Source: Halobellus litoreus (GTDB taxonomy: Archaea; Halobacteriota; Halobacteria; Halobacteriales; Haloferacaceae). Taken from it: a stretch of DNA of 64,000 bases. Both the position numbers and the translations under genes were made by a program. The stretch spans positions 62,001 to 126,000 of the forward strand of contig NZ_JANHAW010000002.1 of assembly GCF_024464595.1 (NCBI RefSeq), read 5' to 3'. Numbering within the stretch: the stretch's first letter is position 1; every line of letters starts with the position of its first letter. Below the pieces are notes generated by a model. The model saw only the letters and a list, made by a program, of their open reading frames with translations, did no database searches and was not told the origin of the DNA. Positions 7,792-17,581 of the stretch are shown here, piece after piece.

Positions 7792-9201
7792 ATGTCAGAC
7801 GACGAGTACCGCATCGAGCGGGACAGCCTCGGAGAGATGCAGGTGCCGAGAGACGCCTACTGGGGCGCACAGACCCAGCGGGCCATCGAGAACTTCCCCA
7901 TCTCGGGTATCGCCTTCGGACGCCGCTTCGTCCGGGCGCTCGGAGTGGTGAAGAAGGCCGCCGCGCAGGCGAACCGCGATCTCGGACTCGTCGACGACGA
8001 GATTGCCGACGCCATCGTCGCGGCCGCAGACGAGGTCATCGCCGGCGAGCACGACGACCAGTTCCCGGTCGACGTCTTCCAGACCGGATCGGGGACCTCC
8101 TCGAATATGAACGCCAACGAGGTCATCGCTAACCGCGCCGCCGAAATTATGGGCGAGTCGATCGGCGACCGCGCCGTCCACCCGAACGACCACGTCAACT
8201 ACGGCCAGTCCTCGAACGACGTGATCCCGACGGCGATGCACGTCTCTGCGCTGGAGGCCGTCCAGAAGGATCTGATCCCGGCGCTCGAAACGCTCGCGGC
8301 GTCGCTCGAAGCGAAGGAAGACGAGTTCGACGGCGTCGTCAAGACCGGTCGCACGCACCTGCAGGACGCCACCCCGATCCGACTCGGCCAGGAGTTCGCG
8401 GGCTACCGCACGCAGGTCGAGAAGGGAGTCGCCCGCGCGGAGACCGTCAGCGACCACCTTGGCGAACTCGCCCTCGGCGGCACCGCCGTCGGGACGGGGC
8501 TCAACACGCACCCCGAGTTCCCCGAGCGCGCCGCCGACTACATCTCCGCGGAGACGGGCCTCTCGTTCCGGCCGGCGGACAGCCACTTCGAGGCGCAGGC
8601 CGCCCACGACGCGATGAACGAGGCCCACGGCGCGCTCCGCACGGTCGCGGGCTCGCTGAACAAGATCGCGAACGACCTCCGACTCCTGGCCTCGGGGCCG
8701 CGAAACGGCCTCGGCGAGATCGAACAGCCCGAGAATCAGCCCGGGAGTTCGATCATGCCCGGCAAGATCAACCCGGTCGTCGCGGAGGCGGTCAACCAGG
8801 TCCACAAGCAGGTCGTCGGCAACGACGCCGCCGTCGCCGCGGGCGCTGCGGAGGGACAGATCGATCTCAACCTCTACAAGCCCGTCCTCGCGCACAACTT
8901 CCTGCAGTCGGCCGACCTGCTCTCGAACGCCGCCGAGGTGTTCGCCGAGCGCTTCGTCGCGAAGCTCGAAGCCAACGAGGAGGTCTGCGAGGCGCAGGTC
9001 GAGCGGTCGATGGCGCTGGCGACGGCGCTGAACCCGACGATCGGGTACGACAAGGCCAGCGAGGTCGCGAAAACGGCCCTGAAGGAGGACAAGACGGTGC
9101 GGGAAGTCGTCGTCGAGAAGGGCTACCTCACGGAGACCGAGGCCGACGAGGTGTTGAACCCCGAGTCGATGACGCACCGCGGTATCCTCGGCGAGGACTG
9201 A
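7792..9201 (+). CDS. fumC: Fumarate hydratase class II
   Basis: The enzyme interconverts fumarate and malate in the citric acid cycle as a cytoplasmic homotetramer. The 469-residue chain is full length for class II. It contains the fumarase/aspartase signature GSSIMPGKINPVVAEAV (about residue 320), the motif FQTGSGTSSNMNANEV near residue 100 and TGRTHLQDATPIRLGQE near residue 185. These are the three conserved regions that form the composite active site. The TTTTACG stretch at about 7762-7768 is a candidate TATA box at the expected distance from ATG 7792. It appears to be a single-gene transcript. Confidence 0.96.
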   Translation: MSDDEYRIERDSLGEMQVPRDAYWGAQTQRAIENFPISGIAFGRRFVRALGVVKKAAAQANRDLGLVDDEIADAIVAAADEVIAGEHDDQFPVDVFQTGSGTSSNMNANEVIANRAAEIMGESIGDRAVHPNDHVNYGQSSNDVIPTAMHVSALEAVQKDLIPALETLAASLEAKEDEFDGVVKTGRTHLQDATPIRLGQEFAGYRTQVEKGVARAETVSDHLGELALGGTAVGTGLNTHPEFPERAADYISAETGLSFRPADSHFEAQAAHDAMNEAHGALRTVAGSLNKIANDLRLLASGPRNGLGEIEQPENQPGSSIMPGKINPVVAEAVNQVHKQVVGNDAAVAAGAAEGQIDLNLYKPVLAHNFLQSADLLSNAAEVFAERFVAKLEANEEVCEAQVERSMALATALNPTIGYDKASEVAKTALKEDKTVREVVVEKGYLTETEADEVLNPESMTHRGILGED

Positions 9202-9339
9202 CCGCCGCAGTCGTTCAGACTGGCATACTCCGTGCGCGGCCGTTTTCAGATCCATCCGTACGCAACCGTTTCCGGCCCCGTCCCCCGTCGCGGTCGTCGC
9301 CGGACGTACGCTTTTGCCCGTGCGACCGTATGCGGACGT

Positions 9340-10107
9340 ATGGCGGGTCCGAACCCCGATGAACTGCTCGCGGTCGTCGATCGGTTCCCGACGCCGCCCG
9401 AATCGGACCGATTCGACCGCGCCGACGAACTGCTCGACGGCACGTACAGCGCGATGGCGGACTCGTGGTACCCGGAGCTACAGCGCCGCGCTGCGGCGTA
9501 CGCCGACGGCGACGTTCTCCGCGAGTCGGTGCTCGAACACGTCGAATCGGTCCCCTCCTTCCGGCTCTCGGAGGGGGCGACGCCGTTGCCCCGATCGCGG
9601 GAGGCGCTCGCGAGGGCCGCCGCCACGCTCGATTCCGTCTCCGAAGTCTCGGCGTGGTACGCCGACCTGTGGACGATGCTCGCCGACACCCGCGACGGTC
9701 TGTCCCTCTTCGAGCGAGTCCTCCACGACTTCGGCTACGCGGCGGCGCACGTCCTCTTTCTCGGCGCGTCATCGCCCGAACAGGTGGTCCGTCGACTCCG
9801 CTGGGCGTATCGGGCCGTGGGGGTCCGGATCGACGAAACGGCGTCGGAGGCCGGAACCGAACGGACGGCGTTCACCTGTCCGTACCGCGACCTCGCCGCC
9901 GGGAGTCGCGGACAGCGGTGGGTCTGTCACGAGAAACTGGACCGCGTCGACGACGGGTACGTGACCTACCTGCGAGAGGGCGGAATCGACTACCAGCGAC
10001 CGCGAGGCTGTCCCGACTCCGAGCGATGCTACTCGTCGGTCGCGCGGGACGGCCCCCGCCAGTGGTGGCCGAAGACGTCGCCGGCGACGGTCGAGAGCGG
10101 ACCGTGA
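9340..10107 (+). CDS. Conserved hypothetical protein with C-terminal Cys cluster
   Basis: From ATG 9340 (MAGPNPDELLAVVDRF) the protein has 255 residues. The N-terminal 160 residues are mainly helical. The last 70 contain four to five cysteines in FTCPYRDLA, WVCHEKLDRVDDGYV and GCPDSERCYSSV, a spacing that could hold a metal or iron-sulfur cluster, though this is not proven. The gene ends in GTGA, in which the start codon of the next gene (methyltransferase) overlaps the stop, so the two are co-translated. The family is not recognised; the pairing with a methyltransferase is the only functional hint. Confidence 0.75.
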   Translation: MAGPNPDELLAVVDRFPTPPESDRFDRADELLDGTYSAMADSWYPELQRRAAAYADGDVLRESVLEHVESVPSFRLSEGATPLPRSREALARAAATLDSVSEVSAWYADLWTMLADTRDGLSLFERVLHDFGYAAAHVLFLGASSPEQVVRRLRWAYRAVGVRIDETASEAGTERTAFTCPYRDLAAGSRGQRWVCHEKLDRVDDGYVTYLREGGIDYQRPRGCPDSERCYSSVARDGPRQWWPKTSPATVESGP

Positions 10108-10796
10108 CGCCGAGCGATTCGACGAACGGACCCGCGCCGTTCGACCTCGACGCGGCCAGTCGGATCCGGCGGGAGTACGGCGCGTGGGCACCGATCTACG
10201 ACTGGTTCGCGCGCTCGACGGCCTCGGTCGGCGGCGTCCGCGACGGCTGCGTGGCCGCGCTCGACCTCGAACCGGGCGACACCGTCGTCGATTTCGGCTG
10301 CGGTCCCGGCGTCAACTTCCCCGCGCTACGGGAAACCGTCGGTCCCGACGGCCGCGTCGTCGGCGTCGACGTCACCGGGCCGATGCTCGAACGGGCGCGC
10401 GGACTCGTCGAGCGACGCGGCTGGGAGAACGTCGCCGTGGTGCAGGGCGACGCCACGAGACCGCCGGTTCGATCGGCCGACGGCGTCCTCTCCACGTTCG
10501 TGACGTCCCTGTTCGCGGATCCGTACGCGGTCGTCTGTACGTGGTGCGACCTCGCGGACCACGTCGTCGTGACTAACTTCGCACCACACGGGGGACGCGC
10601 AGCCAACGCCGCGCTCTGGGGGTTCGCACAGTTGAACGCCCGCCTGTTCGACGTCGAGGCGGGCGATCCCCTTCGGCAACTCCAAGCCCGAACGGCCGAG
10701 TCCCGACGGGCGCTCGTCGACTGCCTCGATTCGGTCGTCTACCGGGACTACCTGTTCGGAACGATCCGCCTGCACGCCGGGTATCGGGCGGATTGA
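10104..10796 (+). CDS. Class I SAM-dependent methyltransferase
   Basis: The 230-residue product starts at GTG 10104, overlapping the previous stop by four bases (GTGA). The SAM-binding fold is clear: motif I VVDFGCGPGVNF (about residues 59-70), the acidic loop VVGVDVTGPMLERAR and motif II-like VVQGDATRPP. This resembles Ubie/Coq5-type small-molecule methyltransferases. The substrate is unknown. Coupling with the preceding Cys-rich protein suggests a joint pathway. A much longer in-frame extension upstream to 9465 runs antisense-like through the preceding gene in another frame and is Arg/Pro-rich, so it is rejected. Confidence 0.88.
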   Translation: MTPSDSTNGPAPFDLDAASRIRREYGAWAPIYDWFARSTASVGGVRDGCVAALDLEPGDTVVDFGCGPGVNFPALRETVGPDGRVVGVDVTGPMLERARGLVERRGWENVAVVQGDATRPPVRSADGVLSTFVTSLFADPYAVVCTWCDLADHVVVTNFAPHGGRAANAALWGFAQLNARLFDVEAGDPLRQLQARTAESRRALVDCLDSVVYRDYLFGTIRLHAGYRAD

Positions 10797-10904
10797 GTGG
10801 ACGTCGCGGCGCGAGCCCGATTCCCCGAAAGCGCGTTCGCCGCGGGTCGTCCACACTCGTTCGAGAATCGATACGTTGATACTGGCATTCGTCGAAATCC
10901 GCGT

Positions 10905-11069
10905 ATGCAGGGACTTCAGTACAACCGCGACCGCGGTCGGGACCTCCTAGAGTGCCGACACTGCGGCGCGACGTTCCCCGAAGGCAGGGCGACGACCGAC
11001 GGTTGGCACTACGCCTGTCCGGAGTGCGACGAGGGAAGCGGCATCGGCGACGGCCTCCGTCGGCTGTAG
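10905..11069 (+). CDS. Small two-CXXC zinc-finger micro-protein
   Basis: A 54-residue protein from ATG 10905 (MQGLQYNRDRG) containing CRHCGATFPEGRATTDGW and CPECDE, two CXXC pairs that should bind one zinc ion. Small one-domain zinc-finger proteins are a known abundant class in haloarchaea, with roles in stress, biofilm and lipid phenotypes in some cases; this one is not individually recognised. The upstream part of the frame (from 10797) has no promoter-like support, and the gene follows the methyltransferase by about 110 bases. Confidence 0.75.
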   Translation: MQGLQYNRDRGRDLLECRHCGATFPEGRATTDGWHYACPECDEGSGIGDGLRRL

Positions 11070-11248
11070 CGAATCTACCGGGAAAACGCCGTCCCGACCG
11101 TTCGCTTCGAGTGGTCTCTAGCCGTAACGGCCGTGTGGTATGTGACCTATTGTGTCGCGGTCGCTCTTGACGCAATCGACCGCAGGGAGTCGGTCCCCTC
11201 GCCGCGGACTGAATCATTTTTTACGCCGGGAGTGCGCACTCACTCGTA

Positions 11249-13117
11249 ATGACCGCGTACGACTACGACGATCTCGGCCTCGTCGCGGGCCTCGAGATCC
11301 ACCAGCAACTCGACACCGCGACGAAGCTGTTCTGTCAGTGTCCGACCGACGAGCGCGACCCCGATTCGGCGACGCGCTCGTTCACGCGCTACCTCCACCC
11401 GACGAAGAGCGAACTCGGCGAACTCGACGAGGCCGCCCTCGAAGAGAGCCGCGTCGACCGCGAGTTCGAGTACCTCGCCTACGACTCGACCTGCCTCGTC
11501 GAGGAGGACGAGGAGCCGCCGCACCGCCTCGACGCGGAGGCACAGGAGGTCGCCCTCCAGATCGCGGAACTCCTCGATATGGAGCCGGTCGATCAGGCGC
11601 ACGTGATGCGAAAGCTGGTCATCGACGGATCGAACACCTCTGGGTTCCAGCGGACGTCGCTCGTCGCTCAGGACGGGGAAATCGAGACCGGCGACGGCCC
11701 CGTCGGCGTCGAGGACCTGCTGCTCGAAGAGGAGTCGGCCCAGCGCGTCGAGGAGCGCGACGAGGGGGTCACTTTCTCGCTGGACCGACTGGGCGTCCCG
11801 CTCGTTGAGATCGGGACGCGCCCCGACATCGACTCCCCCGAGCAAGCGCGTGAGGCCGCCGAGACGATCGGAATGCTGCTCCGCTCGACCGGGTCGGTCA
11901 AGCGCGGCCTGGGGACGATCCGCCAGGACGTGAACGTCTCCATCGCCGAGGGCGCGCGCGTCGAGATCAAGGGCGTGCAGGCGCTCGATCAGATCGACGA
12001 GATCGTCCGCCAGGAGGTCGGCCGCCAGGTCGAACTGCTCGACGTCCGCGACGAACTCCGCGACCGCGGTGCCGCCGTCGGCGACGTCGTCGATGTCTCC
12101 GAGGTGTTCGAGGGGACCGACTCCGGCGTGATCAGCGGCGCGCTCTCGGGCGGCGGCTCGGTGATGGCAGTGCCGCTCTTCGGGTTCGACGGCCTCGTCG
12201 GCCGCGAGATCCAGCCGGATCGTCGGCTCGGGACCGAACTCTCGGACCACGCGAAGCGCCACGGCGCGGGCGGCATCTTCCACACCGACGAACTGCCGGC
12301 CTACGGCGTGACCGAAGACGAGGTCGACGCGCTGCGCGACGCCGTGGACGCCGGCGAAGAGGACGCTGTCGCCATCGTCGCCGCCGGAGCCGAGACCGCG
12401 GAACTGGCTATCGATGCCGCGGCAGCGCGCGCGGAGACCGCGCTCGACGGCGTCCCCGAGGAGACGCGCGGCGCGAACGAGGACGGGACGACGCGCTACC
12501 TCCGACCGCTGCCCGGCGCGGCGCGGATGTACCCCGAGACGGACGTCCCGCCGGTCGAACTGTACCCCTCGGCCGTCGAGACGCCGGAACTGCTGACCGA
12601 GAAGGTCGAGCGCTACCAGGACGAGTTCGGACTCGATGCGGGCCTCGCAGAGCAGGTCGCCTACGGCCGCCGGATGCCCTTGTTCGAGCGCGCCGTCGAC
12701 GAGGGCGTCGACGCGACGTTCGCGGCCGGTCTGCTGGAGTCGACGCTCACGGAACTCCGTCGCGACGACGTCGCCGTCGAGCGGCTGACCGACGAACACC
12801 TCCTCGCGGTGATGCGCCTCGTCGAGGACGGCGAGTTGGCGAAGGAGGGCGTCGCCGACGTCCTGGGAGAACTGGCGGCCGATCCCGACCTCACCGCCGC
12901 GGCGGCCGTCGAGGAGGCCGGGCTCTCGGGCGTCTCCGAGGCCGAAGTCCGCGACGCGGTCGTCGAGGTCGTCGAGCGGAACGCCGAGCAGGTCGACGCG
13001 GAGGGAATGGCGGCGTTCTCAGGTCTGATGGGCGAGGCGATGGGCGCGCTTCGCGGCAAGGCCGACGGCGAAATCGTCAGCGACGTGCTCCGCGAGGAGA
13101 TACAGAAGCGCTCCTAA
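11249..13117 (+). CDS. gatE: Glu-tRNA(Gln) amidotransferase subunit E
   Basis: GatE works with GatD to convert Glu-tRNA(Gln) to Gln-tRNA(Gln), the archaeal route to glutaminyl-tRNA. The 622-residue chain begins with the GatB/E kinase-like domain (LVAGLEIHQQLDTATKLFCQ, with the family cysteines), followed by the conserved GTIRQDVNVSIAEGARVEIKG region near residue 225, an inserted archaeal-type domain and a C-terminal helical and YqeY-like tail that binds tRNA. A T-run with TTTTTTA at about 11217-11224 lies 25-30 bases before ATG 11249 and fits a leaderless promoter. GatD is not in this window. Confidence 0.96.
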   Translation: MTAYDYDDLGLVAGLEIHQQLDTATKLFCQCPTDERDPDSATRSFTRYLHPTKSELGELDEAALEESRVDREFEYLAYDSTCLVEEDEEPPHRLDAEAQEVALQIAELLDMEPVDQAHVMRKLVIDGSNTSGFQRTSLVAQDGEIETGDGPVGVEDLLLEEESAQRVEERDEGVTFSLDRLGVPLVEIGTRPDIDSPEQAREAAETIGMLLRSTGSVKRGLGTIRQDVNVSIAEGARVEIKGVQALDQIDEIVRQEVGRQVELLDVRDELRDRGAAVGDVVDVSEVFEGTDSGVISGALSGGGSVMAVPLFGFDGLVGREIQPDRRLGTELSDHAKRHGAGGIFHTDELPAYGVTEDEVDALRDAVDAGEEDAVAIVAAGAETAELAIDAAAARAETALDGVPEETRGANEDGTTRYLRPLPGAARMYPETDVPPVELYPSAVETPELLTEKVERYQDEFGLDAGLAEQVAYGRRMPLFERAVDEGVDATFAAGLLESTLTELRRDDVAVERLTDEHLLAVMRLVEDGELAKEGVADVLGELAADPDLTAAAAVEEAGLSGVSEAEVRDAVVEVVERNAEQVDAEGMAAFSGLMGEAMGALRGKADGEIVSDVLREEIQKRS

Positions 13118-13222
13118 CCGAGTCGGCGGGACGTAGCGAACGCGTTCGGGCACTTCGTGCGCCATTATGTGATCTGATATCTGGCACCGAAGGGTTTTCA
13201 CCGTGCTCGTCAGCGTGCGTGT

Positions 13223-15136
13223 ATGGCAGAGGCGACCGGCAACACCGCGGCGGAGGCAGGGCTGGGGGACGGGGTGCGCGGGACGATCAGGGAGATCATC
13301 AAGTACACCCCGAGCGGCTACTCGATCCCGGACGAGTCGTGGCGTCGTCGCCACCGCAACATCGTCATCCTCCTCGTGGCGCACATCCCGCTCCTCTTCG
13401 CCCTCGGGATGTACGAGGGCACGGACTCGTTCACCGGTGCGACGATCCCCGGAACCCCGCTCTCGCAGATCCTGCTTCGGGTGGGCGTGCTCGGGGCTAT
13501 CGCCGCGCTAGCGAGTTGGCCCAGACTCGGGCGGCGAACGCGGACGACGCTCGCGACGGTCGGACTGGCGACGGGATCGGCGATACTCGTCTACTTCTCG
13601 GGGGGCTACATCGAGGCGCACTTCCACTTCTTCGTCGTTATGGGCGTCGTCGCCATTTACGAGGACTGGCTCCCCTTCCTCGTCGGGATCGCCTACGTCG
13701 CGATCCAGCACGGCGTCTTCGGGATGCTGAACCCCAGTGCGGTGTACAACCACGCCGCCGGTGCCAACAACCCCTTCGTGTGGGCGGGCATCCACGCGAC
13801 GTTCGTGCTGGCGCTGTCGGCCGCGCTGATGGCCAACTGGTACTCCATCGAACGATCCCGCGAGGAGACCCGAAAGCAACTCGCCGAGACCGAGGAGGCC
13901 GAGGCGCTGAAGGCCGAGGCCGAGAAGCGACAGCGGGAGGTCGAACGACTGAACGAGCATCTCGAAGCGAAGGCCGACGCCTACAGCGCGACGATGGCGC
14001 GCGCGGCCGACGGTGAACTCGGTGTCCGACTCGACGCCGAGAGCCAGAGCGAGGCGATGACGCAGATCGGCGAGGCCTACAACGAGATGATGACGGAGAT
14101 GGAATCGGCGATGTCCGACATCCAGACGTTCGCCGAGGAGGTCTCCGCCGCGAGCGAGGAGGCCAACGCCGGGGCCGGCGAGGTCAAGCAGGCGAGCGCG
14201 GAAGTCAGCGAGGCGATCCAGGAGATCTCGAGCGGGACGACCGACCAGCGCGAGATGCTCGAAGAGGTCTACGGAGAGATGACGGACCTCTCGGCGACCG
14301 TCGAGGAGGTCGCGGCGTCGGCGGAAACCGTCGCGGAGACCTCACACCAGACGGCGGAGGTCGCCGAGGCCGGCGAATCGACCGCCCGACAGGCGATCGA
14401 CGACACGCGGGGCGGCCAGACCGCGATCGACTCGACGGTCGACCACGTCGAGCGCCTCGACGAGCAGATGGCGGAGATCGGCGAGATCGTCGAACTCATC
14501 AGCGACATCGCCGAACAGACCAACCTGCTGGCGCTGAACGCGAACATCGAGGCCGCTCGCGTCGGCAGCACGGGCGGCGGGGGCAGCGGCGACGGGTTCG
14601 CGGTCGTCGCCGACGAGGTCAAGCAACTGGCCGAGGAGACCCAGGAGTCGGCCAACGACATCGAGGAACTGATCGAGGAGACGCAGGCGCAGACGGCGCG
14701 GACCGTCGAGGAGGCGCGGACCGCCGAGGAGCATATGCAGGAGGGCGTCGAGGCCGTCCAGGACGTGCTCGACGCGTTCACGCAGGTGGTCGAGAACACC
14801 GACGAGACCGACAGCGGGATCCAGGAGATCAGCGGGGCGACCGACGATCAGGCGGCGAGCGCGGAGCACGCCGTCTCGCGCGTCGAGGAGGTGGCCGAGA
14901 TCAGTCAGCGCACCGCCGACGAGGCCGAGAGCGTCTCCGCGGCCGCCGAGGAGCAGGCGGCGTCGATCTCGCAGGTAAGCTCGAACGTCGAGTCGCTGGC
15001 GACCCAGGCCGAGAAGCTCCAGTCGCTGGTGTCGGACTTCGAGGTCAGCGGGACGGGGTCCGAACCGCCGGCCGGCGGTCCCGGCGCGGGCGCGGGCGAG
15101 AGCGTCGCCGTCGGCGACGGCGGACGCTTGGAGTAA
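13223..15136 (+). CDS. Haloarchaeal transducer (methyl-accepting chemotaxis protein)
   Basis: The 637-residue protein has about six hydrophobic segments in the first 215 residues, with [17 protein letters not shown] in the fourth to fifth and several His residues there. A short linker, an acidic coiled coil and a long signalling domain follow. The tip motif [18 protein letters not shown] is the CheW/CheA contact region, followed by a Gly/Ser-rich insert and [14 protein letters not shown]. Glu/Gln-rich methylation helices flank it. It should pass signals to CheA. The membrane domain resembles haloarchaeal transducers that sense membrane-related or bound-ligand signals; the stimulus is unknown. 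No che genes lie nearby. Confidence 0.92.
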   Translation: MAEATGNTAAEAGLGDGVRGTIREIIKYTPSGYSIPDESWRRRHRNIVILLVAHIPLLFALGMYEGTDSFTGATIPGTPLSQILLRVGVLGAIAALASWPRLGRRTRTTLATVGLATGSAILVYFSGGYIEAHFHFFVVMGVVAIYEDWLPFLVGIAYVAIQHGVFGMLNPSAVYNHAAGANNPFVWAGIHATFVLALSAALMANWYSIERSREETRKQLAETEEAEALKAEAEKRQREVERLNEHLEAKADAYSATMARAADGELGVRLDAESQSEAMTQIGEAYNEMMTEMESAMSDIQTFAEEVSAASEEANAGAGEVKQASAEVSEAIQEISSGTTDQREMLEEVYGEMTDLSATVEEVAASAETVAETSHQTAEVAEAGESTARQAIDDTRGGQTAIDSTVDHVERLDEQMAEIGEIVELISDIAEQTNLLALNANIEAARVGSTGGGGSGDGFAVVADEVKQLAEETQESANDIEELIEETQAQTARTVEEARTAEEHMQEGVEAVQDVLDAFTQVVENTDETDSGIQEISGATDDQAASAEHAVSRVEEVAEISQRTADEAESVSAAAEEQAASISQVSSNVESLATQAEKLQSLVSDFEVSGTGSEPPAGGPGAGAGESVAVGDGGRLE

Positions 15137-15286
15137 CCGAGCTACTCGATCGGGAGCAGTACCGTCGACGCTCGTTCTTTAGCCAGGTCATAGAGGTTCG
15201 AGACACAGTCTTTGTTCCTCTGTGGATTTGAATCTCGCCGCGGGTCCACAGAGAAGAGGAAGCCGAACTCCTTCTGGGTCCCTTGG

Positions 15287-15295
15287 TTTTAAATA
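15287..15295 (+). promoter_or_regulatory. TATA box of the channel-like gene
   Basis: TTTTAAATA is centred about 30 bases before ATG 15321, the right place for a leaderless archaeal promoter. It supports the internal ATG over the upstream start at 15222. Confidence 0.6.
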
Positions 15296-15320
15296 CCCAA
15301 AATGTGACAACTTGGAATCA

Positions 15321-17576
15321 ATGCTGACTGTGCCCCTCATTCTGGAATCCCCGGGTCTGATTCCGTGGCTGGTTTTCTTTCTGTACGCGATTTTGCTGGT
15401 CGTTGGACTGTACTACCTCTCTCGGACGTTCATCCAGTATCGAATCGTCTACGGGCACCTTGACGACCTGTTCAGGTTCCTCACTTCACTCCGCATCTGG
15501 AGTATCCGCTATCGGAAATCCTACACCATCGCCGTCGTTCTGGTTTTGACCGGAATTTTCCTGGGGTTAGTGTATGCGGCCGAAATGCTACACGTCACGT
15601 TCTACGGGACGGATCCGGTCTTCAGCGGTCCAGTCGACTATTTTCGTTGGCTGTCGGTATTCGTCATTAGCGGCCTGCAGATGGGTGAGTATCCCCGGAG
15701 TTTACTTGCGTTCGTTCTGTCAGGGGTGTTTCCCCTGTTTGTCATCGGTTCCGTGTTAAGCATCGTCAGACTAACCTCGGAGGGGGCTCACGAGGCTCTC
15801 GTCACGAGAATGGCCGAGGGCGAGATTTCGCCGTACCGCGTGGTCATTTTGAATTATCAGGAGGAATACGATGAATTCGTTCGCTCCGTGCTCAGTCACT
15901 CCACGGCATTCGTCGTCCTCTTCGCGAAAGACGATCACATACAGGACGCGAGGAGTTTTGTCGAGGGCATCGAACAGACCGACGGGCGTGAGTACCGGAC
16001 CCACATCGAACACCTCTCGTACTCCAGTGACGTGCTCTTTGAGCAGTACAGCGTCCTGCAGAGTGACGAACTCTACATTTTCCCCGACGCCGAGAGCCGC
16101 ACCGATTACGAGAATCTCCGACTTATCACCCGTCTCAACGAGGAGGTCAAGGACCGCGAGCAGAGTCCCTACCGATCAGCGGAGCCCCCGAACGTCATCT
16201 GGATGACCGACAGTCGCAAGCTGTCCGGTGTCGCGAAGAACCTCGAACCGACGACGTTCAAAGAAAATCTCCACGCGATGAGTTTCCAAGACGACGTCCG
16301 TGATCTGGTCCGCGCGAACACGAACGAGACAATAACGGAACTTGAGCAGTATTACAACTTCTCCGACGAGGAGGTCCCCCCCTGGATCGAGGGGTACCCG
16401 CTGGAGAACTACACGTTCAGGCCGAATCCACTCACCGAGGAAGAACTCGATGCCCTCGACGAAATCAAAGACTACCGGGTGCGGATCGGATCGAATTCGG
16501 TCGAGTCGGTCCAGCAGGGTCAACTCGCAGCGATGCGAGACAGGGTTCTGAATTCGATCCGGGATCGGTTGCAGACCGAGCGAGCAACGAACCCGCCGGA
16601 TCGAGTCGGGCTGTTTTTCGGCCTCCTGACAGAGAATGCGAACGCGTCGATACCGATCGATCTCCATTCGGCGTACCTGAGCCAGCAGATGGAGACGACG
16701 ACCGACGCCATTCAACTTCGGAAAACGGAGAACGTCTCGGCCCCTGATGACCGCCGGAGCTCCGGCGGAAACATCTTTATCGTGAACTACAACTCGAAGA
16801 TCAAGGACTTCGCCCTCTCGTTCGAAGACTACGAATCGAGCAGTGAGCGCTACCTCACGATGTACACTTCCGAGAACCAGATCACACCGGACAGCACTTC
16901 ACGTACTAACTTCGTGGAGTACCGTTCGATGAACGACCTTCTCGATATGCTGTTCAACGAAACTGAGCGGAGTCCACACCGTGTCAGGCCCGGCGACACG
17001 ATCATCCTCCTGCTGGATTACACTATTCCGAGCCCGAAAATCAACGTCCTGCGCGTGCTGGACGCGATCGACGATAAACTGAATGCCGATTCGACCGATG
17101 TCGATCACAACGAGGTGTTCCTCGCCGTTGAATCGGACCTCGAATCGGGGAACGAAGAATACCGCTATCTGGCGGTCGACAAGATACTCGAGACGCAACT
17201 CACCCAGCGGTTGTTCCTCCATAACCTCGTCCAGATGCGGACGAGTGATGTCGTCACGAATCTGATTCAGGAGGGGAAAATCACCCGAGAGGAAGCGTTC
17301 GGCTGGGCAGTCAACACGGCGTACTATTTCAGGGAGTTCCGGATCGACTCCTGTAAGGACCCGAAAACTGGCGATCGAGAGGACGAGCCGGTGACCGGAC
17401 CGATCACGGATATCGTCGAAGAATGGCAAGATAACAGCCAGCGGAACCCCCTCCCGTTCACCACGTTCTCCCTCCATCGTGATGAGGAACACGGGATCTC
17501 TGTCGAGTTACACGAGTTGCGCCGAGATCTTGAGGTGACTGAGAATCAGTTTTTGGTCTCATTCCCGCGGATGTAG
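15321..17576 (+). CDS. CASTOR/POLLUX-like channel protein with tandem RCK-like domains
   Basis: From ATG 15321 the product is 751 residues. Three clear hydrophobic helices lie at about residues 13-35, 67-90 and 127-150, with a pore-loop-like stretch containing GLQMGEYP just before the third. Two long cytoplasmic units follow: one starting near residue 171 (YRVVILNYQEEYDEF) and one near 483 (GGNIFIVNYNSKIKDFALSF), each with a Rossmann-like strand but no classical GXGXXG. This resembles the CASTOR/POLLUX family of ion channels with degenerate RCK domains, but the match is by architecture only. The gene is less GC-rich than its neighbours and ends five bases from the convergent permease gene. 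Confidence 0.6.
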   Translation: MLTVPLILESPGLIPWLVFFLYAILLVVGLYYLSRTFIQYRIVYGHLDDLFRFLTSLRIWSIRYRKSYTIAVVLVLTGIFLGLVYAAEMLHVTFYGTDPVFSGPVDYFRWLSVFVISGLQMGEYPRSLLAFVLSGVFPLFVIGSVLSIVRLTSEGAHEALVTRMAEGEISPYRVVILNYQEEYDEFVRSVLSHSTAFVVLFAKDDHIQDARSFVEGIEQTDGREYRTHIEHLSYSSDVLFEQYSVLQSDELYIFPDAESRTDYENLRLITRLNEEVKDREQSPYRSAEPPNVIWMTDSRKLSGVAKNLEPTTFKENLHAMSFQDDVRDLVRANTNETITELEQYYNFSDEEVPPWIEGYPLENYTFRPNPLTEEELDALDEIKDYRVRIGSNSVESVQQGQLAAMRDRVLNSIRDRLQTERATNPPDRVGLFFGLLTENANASIPIDLHSAYLSQQMETTTDAIQLRKTENVSAPDDRRSSGGNIFIVNYNSKIKDFALSFEDYESSSERYLTMYTSENQITPDSTSRTNFVEYRSMNDLLDMLFNETERSPHRVRPGDTIILLLDYTIPSPKINVLRVLDAIDDKLNADSTDVDHNEVFLAVESDLESGNEEYRYLAVDKILETQLTQRLFLHNLVQMRTSDVVTNLIQEGKITREEAFGWAVNTAYYFREFRIDSCKDPKTGDREDEPVTGPITDIVEEWQDNSQRNPLPFTTFSLHRDEEHGISVELHELRRDLEVTENQFLVSFPRM

Positions 17577-17581
17577 AAAAG

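Noticed and set aside
7795-9255. A 486-codon minus-strand frame over fumC
   Set aside because: Antisense shadow of a fully intact fumarase with all family motifs; the product is Arg/Leu/Val-rich without a known fold.
11240-12799. 519-codon minus frame over gatE
   Set aside because: Antisense of a well-conserved GatE; no start context or motifs.
13170-13200. GTGATCTGATATCTGGCAC near 13169 resembling the start of the RNA-like elements
   Set aside because: Lacks the TTTA box at -30, the core block and the CTGTTCGCC end, so the match is limited to nine bases.
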